A stretch of DNA of 64,000 bases from Stenotrophomonas sp. SAM-B (GTDB lineage Bacteria > Pseudomonadota > Gammaproteobacteria > Xanthomonadales > Xanthomonadaceae), in NCBI RefSeq assembly GCF_013387485.1, contig NZ_JABBXB010000002.1, positions 444,405 through 508,404 of the forward strand, in the 5' to 3' direction. The notes beneath the pieces are model-generated. The model was given only the letters and a program-made list of their open reading frames with translations, made no database searches and was not told the origin of the DNA. Positions 8,497 to 15,914 of the stretch are shown in pieces (within the stretch, counting starts at the first letter, position 1; every line of letters begins with the position of its first letter). The position numbers and the translations under genes are program-made.

Positions 8497-8613
8497 GTTT
8501 GAGCTCCAGGTCGGCACTTTCGGCGTATTGCGTCGTGGCCCAGCTAGTCGGCCAGATTTGCGAGGACGCGTTTGCAACAGGATGGCGCACGGGCCGCAGA
8601 CGCCTCGGCGGCA

Positions 8614-10281
8614 CTACTTATGGTTGGGTGTCCGCTTTCCTGGACCAGTTCCCTCGTCGGCATCCGCGTCCATGCCCTCGTCGCGGAGCGTCTCCTCCAA
8701 TGCGCGCTGCAAGGCTCCGCCAATGACCATCAGCCCCCAATTGCGCGTCTCCAGCAGATCGCACGCGACATGGCGACCACTGGAGTCAGCCTGGCATACC
8801 TCTTGAAGCATGCTGTGCGCATCGACCGTGCTGCTGTTCTCCTGCACGCTGGCCAGGTTCTCGCAGCCCTCGCGAATGCCTGCACGGCAGACCTTGAGAT
8901 ACTGTTCGGCTGCGTGCTGCCACTGACCGTTCAATCCCAGCCGCGTACCAAGCACGTTGCAGCCCTGCAACTTGCCGCTTGCGCAGCAGGCCTCGGCACC
9001 CCCATCGACCAGGGCCTTCGGGCAATCCTGCACCAGGGGTACCTCGTTGAAATCAACCGGTGGCATGCAACGAGCCTGCCCGCCCTGATCAGGCTGGCGC
9101 TTGAACCGCTGGAAACGGGTCCACTCGTCCATCCCCAGCAGATCGCCGTTGGGCAACGGTTTCAGAACGAAATCTCCGCCTCGCTCATGCCGGATGCGGA
9201 TAGCGCCATCCTCAACCCGGGCACGCAGCTGGCCGAAGCCCGCCTTGACCAGGCCCCGATCGCCGAATGACAGGGTATCCATGAGCGCACGTTGCGAAAC
9301 ATACTCGCCGCAGGGGACGGTCTCGGCTGCCTGCGGAACCAGTTCTGCCCCCAGTTGCTGAAGTGCAGGCGCCATGGTGCAGGCACTGCTGCTCCCCCCT
9401 GTGCACGCCAGCGCCAGTGCGGACGTGGCGTCTACCAGCTTGTTCGCATTCCAGTGCTGCTTGGCCACTTCAGTGCAGAAATCACCATCCTTGGTCTGTT
9501 CGCAGAATGCGAGAAGATTGGCCAAGTGTTTAGGCGACAAGGGCGGCTGTGAGGTCCGGGACAGCACCCCCACCATCCCCGCCGCTGCAGATGCACCGAG
9601 AAGAGCATCGTTGACCTTCTGCACAAGCTCCGGAGAAGCCTCCATGACTTTCCGGCATGCAGCCTCGTCGGCGTGCTCAGACTCTTCGCGGCAACTTGCC
9701 GGGATATCGATTTCCGCCATGGCCTTCTCCATATAGGCACGTGCGGCGGCAATCTGCATTTCCGAAAGTCCCCCATCCTCGTCGGATTGTTCCAGTTGCC
9801 TGTACTTCTCCACCAAGCGGGAACACAGTGCAGGCACGCCTTCATTGCAGCCCGCTTCAAGATCCGTGATGTCCTTCTCGTGGAGATCAGCAAGACAGCC
9901 GGCGGGATCGGCCAGGCAGCTTCCCTCGGGATGGGGGACGACCGCCTGACATTGCGCAGGCTTGCTCAAACGGTAGTGCCTGTCATCCACACTCAGCTCA
10001 CGACCGTTCCTGCTGATCATCACGGTACTGATCAGACCGTACCTGAGATTGACCAGGCTCAGTTGGCCGTCGATCGGCTGGAGTGCAAACGCCTTGTCAG
10101 AGTCGTAGTCGGAAAGTTCCCGTCCACGATCGGGAGCGTCCAGCTGCAGCTTGGCACTCCCGGTTTCACTCACGAAGAGTCCACATTTCACGGTCTGTGC
10201 AAAGCTGCTGGGAGCGAGCGCCAGCAGTGCAAGAGTAGCCAGGGCGCGCAGGCCTCGACGTCGCAGGTGGTGATACCGCAT
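8614..10281 (-). CDS. Large secreted Cys-rich protein with Sel1/Hcp-like repeats
   Basis: The 555-residue product begins with a signal peptide (ALATLALLALAPSSFA, about residues 13-28). Many cysteines come in pairs about 7-8 residues apart within helix-pair motifs, such as CNEGVPALC, CCASGKLQGC, CRAGIREGC and CTGGSSSAC. This resembles the disulfide-locked Sel1-like repeats of Helicobacter cysteine-rich (Hcp) proteins. Between the repeat blocks lie two regions that look alike, with CG followed by a beta-rich stretch (about residues 33-110 and 325-390), suggesting an internal duplication. The protein should be periplasmic or exported. The small Sel1 protein gene follows on the same strand. No enzymatic motif was recognised. 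Confidence 0.65.
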   Translation of the reverse strand: MRYHHLRRRGLRALATLALLALAPSSFAQTVKCGLFVSETGSAKLQLDAPDRGRELSDYDSDKAFALQPIDGQLSLVNLRYGLISTVMISRNGRELSVDDRHYRLSKPAQCQAVVPHPEGSCLADPAGCLADLHEKDITDLEAGCNEGVPALCSRLVEKYRQLEQSDEDGGLSEMQIAAARAYMEKAMAEIDIPASCREESEHADEAACRKVMEASPELVQKVNDALLGASAAAGMVGVLSRTSQPPLSPKHLANLLAFCEQTKDGDFCTEVAKQHWNANKLVDATSALALACTGGSSSACTMAPALQQLGAELVPQAAETVPCGEYVSQRALMDTLSFGDRGLVKAGFGQLRARVEDGAIRIRHERGGDFVLKPLPNGDLLGMDEWTRFQRFKRQPDQGGQARCMPPVDFNEVPLVQDCPKALVDGGAEACCASGKLQGCNVLGTRLGLNGQWQHAAEQYLKVCRAGIREGCENLASVQENSSTVDAHSMLQEVCQADSSGRHVACDLLETRNWGLMVIGGALQRALEETLRDEGMDADADEGTGPGKRTPNHK

Positions 10282-10634
10282 GTCGTCTCCTTGACGATGG
10301 ACAGCACGGAGGACGACGAGCTGATCAAATACGTCTTGGCTTTGGTCTCGCCCCCCCCTGCCTTATAGGGGCCGCGAGGATAGGGGAGACAAGCGATTGG
10401 GCCAACAGCGAGGCTGTGGTCCACGGCACTGTAAAGTACGCCGGGTAGCGCAGGAGGTGGCGAACGCGTCAGTCAGTGACAGAGCTACCCTGCTCGCGAG
10501 TGTGCGAATGCAAGTCTTTGTGCATACACCGGTGTCCAGTGGTTGTCGGCATTGCCTGCATGTGCGCGGCAACCGTGCCTCCAGCCGCTACCAAGCGAGC
10601 CTGGTGCTGCCGCTGCACGTGCCAGGCAGACGCC
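10282..10634. other. Intergenic region without a recognised gene
   Basis: These 353 bp separate the 5' end of the large Cys-rich protein gene from the 3' end of fsr. A small inverted repeat CCCCT/AGGGG (10355-10359 and 10367-10371) lies about 75-90 bp upstream of the Cys-rich protein start, and a perfect palindrome ACACCGGTGT lies at 10526-10535. No open frame resembles a known protein. Confidence 0.5.
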
Positions 10635-11858
10635 TCAGTGCATGTTCGTCTTCGGCAGAAACGCAGTGGCCAGCCCAAGCAGTGGCAGGTACGAGGTGAA
10701 GTGGTAGACCCACACCAGACCGTGCACGTCGGCCAGATTGCCCAGCCCCGCGGCACCGATACCGCCGATGCCGAACATCAGGCCGAACATCAGCCCCGAG
10801 ACCATGCCCACGCGGCCCGGCACGGCTTCCTGCGCATACACCACGAGCGCCGCGAACGCCGAGGACATCACCAGCCCGATCACCACCGCCAGCACCGCCG
10901 TGCCCATCAGGTTGGCATAGGGCAGGGCGATCGCGAACGGGGCCACGCCCAGGAAGGAAATCCAGATCACCGCTTTGCGCCCGATCCGGTCCCCGACCGG
11001 ACCCCCGATGAAGGTGCCGAGCGCGACCGAGGCCAGGAAGATGAAGAGGTATATCTGGCTCTGCTGCACGCTCAGGCCGAAACGTTCCATCAGGTAAAAG
11101 GTGAAGTAGTTGGTGAACGAGGCGATGTAGACGAACTTGGCGAACATCAGCACCGCGATGACCGCGATCGCTTGGATCACCTTGCCGCGGCTCAAGCCGA
11201 TGCCGTGGCTTCTGGCCAGGCCCTTCATCTTGGCCTGGCCGTGCTGGATGGTCCAACCCGTCAGGCGGAACAGCACAGTGATGGCGAGCGCGGCGGCGAG
11301 CATGAACCAGGCGATCGCCCGCTGCCCGTGCGGAATCACGATCGCCGCCGCCAGCAGCGGGCCGATCGCCGAGCCGGTGTTGCCGCCGACCTGGAAGGTG
11401 GACTGCGCGGTACCGAAGCGACCGCCCGAGGCCATCCGCGCCACGCGCGAGGCCTCCGGATGGAAGGTGGCCGAACCGATGCCGACCACGGCCGCGGCGA
11501 CAAGCAGCATTTCGTAACGGGTCGCCGTCGCCATCAGGGCAATGCCGACGAAGGTCGCGATCATGCCGGACGGCAGCAGATAGGGCAGCGGCCGTTTGTC
11601 GGTGTACATGCCCACCCAGGGCTGCAGCAGCGAAGCGGTGACCTGGTAGACCAGCGCGATGATGCCGATCTGCCCGAAGGTCAGCGAGAACTGGGCCTTG
11701 AACATCGGATAGACCGCCGGCAGCACCGCCTGGATCATGTCGTTGAGCAGGTGCGCGAAGGCGGCGGCGCCGACGATGCGGATCGCGAAGCCCTGGTTCG
11801 GCGCGGGGCTGAGTGGTTCGGCGGGAATGACGGGGGCGGCAGCGGTTTCGGGGGTCAT
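10635..11858 (-). CDS. fsr: Fsr-type MFS efflux transporter (fosmidomycin resistance family)
   Basis: The 407-residue length matches E. coli Fsr (406). Twelve hydrophobic segments are visible. Family sequences include GAAAFAHLLNDMIQAVLPAVYP near the N-terminus (quoted as GAAAFAHLLNDMIQ and AVLPAVYP), TFHPEASRVARMASGGR, and the cytoplasmic GGPVGDRIGRKAVI loop of the second half. The protein exports fosmidomycin in enterobacteria; the natural substrate is unclear. ATG at 11858 starts the usual soluble leader of about 25 residues. A 9-bp palindrome lies 27-61 bp upstream. A 27-bp piece of this gene (11752-11778) recurs at 13222-13248 beside the gene remnants. Confidence 0.92.
   Translation of the reverse strand: MTPETAAAPVIPAEPLSPAPNQGFAIRIVGAAAFAHLLNDMIQAVLPAVYPMFKAQFSLTFGQIGIIALVYQVTASLLQPWVGMYTDKRPLPYLLPSGMIATFVGIALMATATRYEMLLVAAAVVGIGSATFHPEASRVARMASGGRFGTAQSTFQVGGNTGSAIGPLLAAAIVIPHGQRAIAWFMLAAALAITVLFRLTGWTIQHGQAKMKGLARSHGIGLSRGKVIQAIAVIAVLMFAKFVYIASFTNYFTFYLMERFGLSVQQSQIYLFIFLASVALGTFIGGPVGDRIGRKAVIWISFLGVAPFAIALPYANLMGTAVLAVVIGLVMSSAFAALVVYAQEAVPGRVGMVSGLMFGLMFGIGGIGAAGLGNLADVHGLVWVYHFTSYLPLLGLATAFLPKTNMH
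11752..11778 (+). repeat. 27-bp direct repeat, copy inside fsr
   Basis: These 27 bp in the 5' coding part of fsr (minus-strand reading IVGAAAFA) are identical, in the same orientation, to 13222-13248. Flanks on both sides differ at once. The sequence is GC-rich but too long to match by chance. Confidence 0.85.
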
Positions 11859-11884
11859 GGGAGCACGATCGGGAACGGGGGTTA

Positions 11885-11919
11885 GCCACGGGGTTGGGCT
11901 AGAAAACGTGCCCCGTGGC
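11885..11919. promoter_or_regulatory. Palindrome upstream of fsr
   Basis: GCCACGGGG (11885-11893) and CCCCGTGGC (11911-11919) form a perfect 9-bp inverted repeat with 17 bp between, 27-61 bp before the fsr start. It could be an operator or a 5' UTR hairpin. No regulator gene is adjacent. Confidence 0.5.
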
Positions 11920-12020
11920 GCGAAACAGGACGCCAAGCGTAGGCCGGAGGGAATGCCCCGTCTCTCGCGAATTGGGCGGTGCTCGTCGCGATTAGGACAT
12001 GGGCGTTGCGGTTCCCCCGA

Positions 12021-12161
12021 TTACCTGGCTGCGGGCGCCCGGAACGATGGGGCGTCCAATGGCAGGTTTTCCTCGATCACCCTCAGGGCGCCCAGCAGCA
12101 GCGTGTGCATGCCCCACCCGAACTCCGCCTCGATCAGGTGCACGCAACTGTTTTCGACAAC
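12021..12161 (-). pseudogene. Unidentified coding remnant downstream of the Rhs fragment
   Basis: A short frame between two stops reads HLIEAEFGWGMHTLLLGALR and VIEENLPLDAPSFRAP. It looks like the end of a real protein because it is hydrophobic-helical with a natural ending, but it has no start codon context. I do not recognise the family. It lies in the same minus orientation as the Rhs remnant and may be part of the same decayed locus. Confidence 0.3.
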
Positions 12162-12215
12162 CTAGCCTTGGTGCACAGCGCACGTATCTGCTCTCGGCGG
12201 CAGCGGACCTCTGAG

Positions 12216-12635
12216 TCACGGATCGTGCCGAGGACGCAGGACAGGACGTTGCCGAAGCAGTCTGTCGTCATTGACCGGCGTGGTCGGGCGAATGCTGCCG
12301 GGTCGCTGGATCTGGGTCAGGATCTCGGTCGCCAGGTTGTGGCTGGCGTCGTACTGATCGTCCTTCTGCAACAGCGACAGTACCGCGCGGGCCACCTGCT
12401 GGCCGTGCAGCGCCTTGTGGTGGAGGTGGCCATTGCGGTCTTAGGGCGTATGGGTCAGCAGGCTCTCCTGAGTGCGCAAAACCTCGTCATGCAGTTGGTC
12501 GCGCACGAAGTCGATGATCACCCGGCTGTTTAGGTTTAGCTGATGCAGGTGGCCGCTGCCGTAGCATAGGTGGTTCAGCTGACGCTTATCGGGCAGGGTC
12601 AGGGTTTGCAGATTGCCCAACGCATCGCAGTCATA
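12216..12635 (-). pseudogene. Rhs-repeat protein fragment with in-frame stop
   Basis: Reading the minus strand from 12635 gives YDCDALGNLQTLTLPDKRQL, then NHLCYGSGHLHQLNL, VIIDFVRDQLHDEVLRTQ and DRNGHLHHKALHGQQVA. These are the YD/Rhs repeat sequences found near the end of the Rhs core. TAA at 12441-12443 (minus) interrupts the frame where intact Rhs proteins normally have Tyr before DRNG. TAG (12636-12638) stands immediately upstream and TGA at 12216-12218 ends the frame. The core start, the DPxGL-type cleavage motif and the toxic tip are missing. Rhs proteins deliver polymorphic C-terminal toxins, often through type VI secretion. Here only a piece remains next to immunity-type genes. Confidence 0.85.
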
Positions 12636-12685
12636 CTAAAAAAGACCGGCACTGCTGGTTTCGCTGAGACGTTAGGTCGAACGCT

Positions 12686-13153
12686 TTACAGGTGTGGTCG
12701 GCGGCAAAGTGATCGTAAATTATCGTCTTCTACGATAGATTTAATAACAGTATTTTTCTCTGGATTGGCTTTTGAGAAATTTATCAGGAATCTTCTTATT
12801 GCGTCGCTGTTTGGGTGCGTTTTCAATAAGGCTTTGTATGTGTTGGAGTAATCTTCCGAGTTGGTAATGCGATACGTGATGTGCTCCAGCCAATCAGGAG
12901 CAAACTTATTGAGAGCCTCGATGTTGTCAAGCACACATTGCACGTAGTCTACGGAATTAAACGATTCTGCCATGCCAATTAGAACATTCATCAGGTCGAT
13001 GTGTTCTGACTCGTCATCCAGGTATAACAAAATTACCGAGATATATCTATTGTTCTTCGAAGCCGCCATTTTTCGCACAATGTCTGAAAAGCATTTCATA
13101 TCGGCTTCGGATTTCAATTTGGAATATTTTTTTAGTTCTGAAATCAAGGACAT
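12686..13153 (-). CDS. Orphan immunity protein (Imm30-like)
   Basis: The 155-residue cytoplasmic, mostly helical protein contains LNKFAPDWLEHITYRITNSE and a following TYKALLKTHPNSDAIRRFL, resembling Imm30-type immunity proteins of polymorphic toxin systems. I base this on remembered sequence pattern, so the family number is tentative. Codon use is AT-rich compared with its neighbours, a usual sign of a horizontally acquired immunity gene. ATG at 13153 has a weak upstream GGAT. On the minus strand it precedes the Rhs fragment and no toxin tip is left beside it. It may still protect against a sibling's Rhs toxin. Confidence 0.65.
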   Translation of the reverse strand: MSLISELKKYSKLKSEADMKCFSDIVRKMAASKNNRYISVILLYLDDESEHIDLMNVLIGMAESFNSVDYVQCVLDNIEALNKFAPDWLEHITYRITNSEDYSNTYKALLKTHPNSDAIRRFLINFSKANPEKNTVIKSIVEDDNLRSLCRRPHL

Positions 13154-13221
13154 GGTTTTCTTATCCGTGGAGGTTTATTGAATAGACCTGAAGAAGTCTC
13201 TTTGTTTTGAACTGTTGCATC

Positions 13222-13248
13222 TGCGCGAAGGCGGCGGCGCCGACGATG
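13222..13248 (+). repeat. 27-bp direct repeat, copy beside gene remnants
   Basis: Identical to 11752-11778 inside fsr. It marks the sharp boundary between the AT-rich immunity gene and the GC-rich serine hydrolase remnant. Confidence 0.85.
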
Positions 13249-13409
13249 TCGAGCAACGCCAGTATGGCCACGAGGGCGGGGCGCCGGGTGCGAATGCCGC
13301 ACTCATCGTGCTGCCCAGCCAGGGCTACGTAGTGATCGGGTTGAGCAATGTCGATCCGGATGCGATGGAGAACGTGGTCAACTTCGTCGGCAATCGTCTG
13401 CCGCTGTAA
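13241..13409 (+). pseudogene. Serine hydrolase (beta-lactamase family) C-terminal remnant
   Basis: The plus-strand frame reads QYGHEGGAPGANAALIVLPS, then YVVIGLSNVDPDAMENVV and a natural stop. This is the C-terminal GHxGGxPG...LSN segment of class C beta-lactamase-like serine hydrolases. The rest of the enzyme, including SxxK and YxN, is absent. Upstream the frame runs into the 27-bp repeat shared with fsr. A second copy of the last 35 bp lies at 14093-14127, so this gene's 3' end was once a recombination point. Confidence 0.75.
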
Positions 13410-13411
13410 CC
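13377..13411 (+). repeat. 35-bp imperfect direct repeat, left copy (hydrolase 3' end)
   Basis: Covers the last codons and stop of the serine hydrolase remnant (reading VGNRLPL then stop). It matches 14093-14127 at 32 of 35 positions in the same orientation. The two copies bracket the 681-bp segment that carries the immunity-like gene at 13463-13924. Confidence 0.8.
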
Positions 13412-13462
13412 GTATTGGGCCAGCACCAAGGCGAGCCAAGAGCACTTTGGCCGCCTTCGCAG

Positions 13463-13924
13463 CTATCTGACCGGCTTCAGAAATGGGTCCTCGGGCGTCC
13501 ACTGCCCTTCGCTAAAAGCGGTAATGGACTTGCCACCGCCATCCTCATCCTGGAACCCTGAAACAGCTATGCCGTACTTGAAGAAAACTGTAATTCCAAC
13601 AGTTGTCATGGCTGAAGGATCCAAATCCATCAATGACTCATATGTTGACGTTGACTGGCTCCAGTCAAGTGCAATTCCCGGCAGCGATACATCGCTTATA
13701 TTTGAATACATGCTGATAGATGCAAGAGAACTGCTGCACTTCAGGAAAGTGAGCTGCAAGCCATTGTCATGCCAGTACTGAGTAGTGGCGTCGGCATCCG
13801 TGTCGTAACAAGAGAATCGCGGCTTTCCAATCATGGTTGCCACCATGGATGGAGACATTCCAAATCTCAATTTGCCTACGCCCACATAAGGCAGGATTTC
13901 GTAACTCATCATTGTTAGCCGCAT
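13463..13924 (-). CDS. Hypothetical cytoplasmic protein, possible orphan immunity gene
   Basis: The 153-residue protein has no signal peptide or membrane segment. It starts MRLTMMSYEILPYVGVGKLR followed by FGMSPSMVATMIGKP. This 'gvG.lrfGms...v...lGkP' pattern is common in small proteins beside polymorphic toxins, which is why I suspect an immunity role. The exact family is not recognised. In-frame ATGs at 13912 and 13909 are alternative starts. GC content is lower than the surroundings. The gene sits alone within a 681-bp segment bounded by direct repeats of a hydrolase gene end, with the Rhs fragment about 0.8 kb downstream on the same strand. Confidence 0.55.
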   Translation of the reverse strand: MRLTMMSYEILPYVGVGKLRFGMSPSMVATMIGKPRFSCYDTDADATTQYWHDNGLQLTFLKCSSSLASISMYSNISDVSLPGIALDWSQSTSTYESLMDLDPSAMTTVGITVFFKYGIAVSGFQDEDGGGKSITAFSEGQWTPEDPFLKPVR

Positions 13925-13954
13925 CTACTCACAACACACTGCCACAAGTTGATG

Positions 13955-13992
13955 CCCGAGGCATCCGAGCATGGCGTCAGTCATGCCTCGGG
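13955..13992. repeat. 10-bp perfect inverted repeat (hairpin)
   Basis: CCCGAGGCAT (13955-13964) and ATGCCTCGGG (13983-13992) can form a 10-bp stem with an 18-nt loop. It lies 31 bp upstream of the orphan immunity-like gene. There is no T-run on either side, so it is not a standard terminator. It may be a boundary element or the terminator of a lost upstream gene. Confidence 0.5.
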
Positions 13993-14092
13993 TGCCTTGG
14001 ATACATCGGACACGATGCTGCCGGCCGTTCATTTGCCCTGATTGTGGGTTATGACGTCATTCGCCATCTTTGCGCGTCGATCCCGATTCACG

Positions 14093-14127
14093 GTCAACGT
14101 TGTCGGCAATCGCCTGCCGCTGTAACC
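14093..14127 (+). repeat. 35-bp imperfect direct repeat, right copy (hydrolase 3' end)
   Basis: Again encodes the hydrolase ending VGNRLPL and stop, 32 of 35 identical to 13377-13411. No other part of the hydrolase lies upstream of this copy. It ends 8 bp before the TSUP gene. Confidence 0.8.
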
Positions 14128-14135
14128 CGGCCGGC

Positions 14136-14888
14136 TCAGCGCCAGCCCAGCAGCACCGGCAGCGACGACGCCAGCAACACAATCCCCGAGACCGTCAGCA
14201 GACTCAGCACGATCTGCCGGAACCGCACGTCGCTGATGCCGATGTAAAGGCGGGTACCGAGCAGGGTCGGGATCAACATGGCCGGCGCGACGATGGCGAA
14301 CATCGGCAGCATCTCGCGGGTGACGATGCCGGTGCCCACGTAGGTGCCCATGGTTACCAGCAGCATCGACAGGTTGAAGTTCTGCACGATGGAGCGCTGC
14401 ACATCGCGCTCGTAGCCGCGCAGCGTGCACCACAGCGTCGGCAGGGTGCCGGTGAAGCCACCGAGCCCGCCCATGATGCCGCCGGCAAACCCGACCACGC
14501 CATCCGCCGCGCGCCCGCCCGCGGTGACCCGTGGCAGCTGGCGGGACAGCAGCATGGCGGGACACCACAGCACCAGCAGGGTGCCCAGGATGGCCTTGAG
14601 CCAGTTCATGTCGAGCATCGGCAGCAGGTAGACGCCCAGCGGAATCCCGGCCAGTCCGCCCAGAACGAAGGGCAGCAGGGTCTTCAGATTGAAGCCGCGG
14701 CGCACGGTGAAGGCCGCCAGCAGCTGGCCGGTCAGGGCACCGAACACCGAGAGGGTAGCCGCGAGCTTGGGGTCGAGCACCCACGCCCAGAAGGAGAGCG
14801 CCACCAGCCCGAACGCGAAGCCCGACAGTCCCTGCACAAAGCCCGCAACGATGGCACCCAGCGCCACCACCACGTAGATCGAATCCAC
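14136..14888 (-). CDS. TSUP-family permease (TauE/SafE type)
   Basis: The 250-residue protein has about eight hydrophobic helices. It shows two Gly-rich repeats typical of TauE/SafE/TSUP permeases: GAIVAGFVQGLSGFAFGLV near the N-terminus and VGFAGGIMGGLGGFTGTLP in the middle. The family exports or imports sulfite, sulfoacetate, thiosulfate and related anions; the substrate here cannot be read from sequence. The start is GTG at 14888, with AGGAGG at 14893-14898 just upstream. That ribosome site overlaps the stop of pip, so the two genes form an operon. Confidence 0.88.
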   Translation of the reverse strand: MDSIYVVVALGAIVAGFVQGLSGFAFGLVALSFWAWVLDPKLAATLSVFGALTGQLLAAFTVRRGFNLKTLLPFVLGGLAGIPLGVYLLPMLDMNWLKAILGTLLVLWCPAMLLSRQLPRVTAGGRAADGVVGFAGGIMGGLGGFTGTLPTLWCTLRGYERDVQRSIVQNFNLSMLLVTMGTYVGTGIVTREMLPMFAIVAPAMLIPTLLGTRLYIGISDVRFRQIVLSLLTVSGIVLLASSLPVLLGWR

Positions 14889-14897
14889 TACGCCTCC

Positions 14898-15845
14898 TTA
14901 CTGACGGTCTGCGAACGCATCCGTCGCGCGCACCAGGGCATCGGCGGTCGCCGGTTCCATCGCGCTGTGGCCGGACAGCACCATCTGCAGCGAGGCCTCC
15001 GGCCAGGCACAGGCCAGGTCCCACGCGCTGCGTGCCGGGCAGATGATGTCGTAGCGGCCCTGCACGATCACGCCCGGCAGATGCCGGATGCGGTCGACAT
15101 CACGCAGCAGCTGCCCATGATCGAGGAAGGCATGGTTGCGGAAGTAGTGTGCTTCGATGCGCGCCTTGGCCAGCGTGTGCAGCGGATCATCACCGGACAC
15201 TGCATCGACGTCATGCACCAGGGTGGCGGCGTGGTCTTCCCAGCCGAGCCAGGCCTGCGCCGCGGCGATACGGGTCGCCTGGTCGGGGCTGTCCAGCCGC
15301 CGCCAGTAGGCCTCGATCATGTCGCCGCGCTCGTCTTCGGGGATATGCGCCTCGTAGCGCGCCCAACGTTCCGGGAACACCCATCGCGCACCGCCATCAG
15401 CCTCGGCGAACCAGCGGTTTTCCTCGGCACGGCCGAGATACACGCCCCGCACGATCACGCCCGTCGCGCGGTCCGGGTGCGCCTGTGCATAGGCCAGCGC
15501 CAGGGTGGACCCCCACGAGCCACCAAACACCAGCCAGCGCTCGATGCCGAGCAGGGCGCGGATGATCTCGACGTCGGCCACCAGGTGCTGGGTGGTGTTG
15601 TCGCGCAGCTCACCGAACGGCGTGGAGCGGCCACTGCCGCGCTGGTCGATCAGCACGATACGGTAGCGCGCCGGATCGAAGAAGCGACGATGGACCGGCG
15701 ATACGCCTGCACCCGGGCCCCCATGCAGGAACACCACCGGGATGCCGTCCGGGTTGCCGCACTCCTCGATGAACAGGGTATGCAGGGCATCGACCGGCAC
15801 CTGATGCGTGCGGAAGGGCGTGATCGCGGGGTAGAGCGTGCGCAT
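14898..15845 (-). CDS. pip: Prolyl iminopeptidase
   Basis: The 315-residue alpha/beta hydrolase fits the S33 prolyl aminopeptidase family. It has the oxyanion motif HGGPGAG, the family's DQRGSGRS, and the nucleophile elbow GGSWGSTLALAYAQ. The catalytic Asp is in QGRYDIICP and the His in SGHSAMEP. The enzyme releases N-terminal proline from peptides in the cytoplasm. Xanthomonas Pip is structurally characterised and similar in length (about 313). The gene leads an operon with the TSUP permease. Some plant-associated relatives of Pip sense plant signals, but those are LuxR-linked PipA-type proteins and not indicated here. Confidence 0.95.
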   Translation of the reverse strand: MRTLYPAITPFRTHQVPVDALHTLFIEECGNPDGIPVVFLHGGPGAGVSPVHRRFFDPARYRIVLIDQRGSGRSTPFGELRDNTTQHLVADVEIIRALLGIERWLVFGGSWGSTLALAYAQAHPDRATGVIVRGVYLGRAEENRWFAEADGGARWVFPERWARYEAHIPEDERGDMIEAYWRRLDSPDQATRIAAAQAWLGWEDHAATLVHDVDAVSGDDPLHTLAKARIEAHYFRNHAFLDHGQLLRDVDRIRHLPGVIVQGRYDIICPARSAWDLACAWPEASLQMVLSGHSAMEPATADALVRATDAFADRQ

Positions 15846-15914
15846 GGGGGCGTCCTACGGAAAACTGACGCCACATGATACCGCCCGGGTTCGTCGAGAC
15901 GCGCCCGTGACGCG

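Noticed and set aside
10476-11885. Long plus-strand open frame opposite fsr
   Set aside because: It mirrors the GC-rich MFS gene, is very rich in Arg, His, Gly and Asp, and has no family features. A full-length Fsr is read on the other strand.
13412-14092. Integron gene cassette with attC sites
   Set aside because: I looked for RYYYAAC/GTTRRRY core pairs at the borders and found none. The borders are instead copies of a gene end.
14070-15878. 600-codon plus-strand frame opposite the TSUP and pip genes
   Set aside because: Composition is typical of antisense frames in GC-rich DNA, and two well-recognised proteins are encoded on the minus strand.
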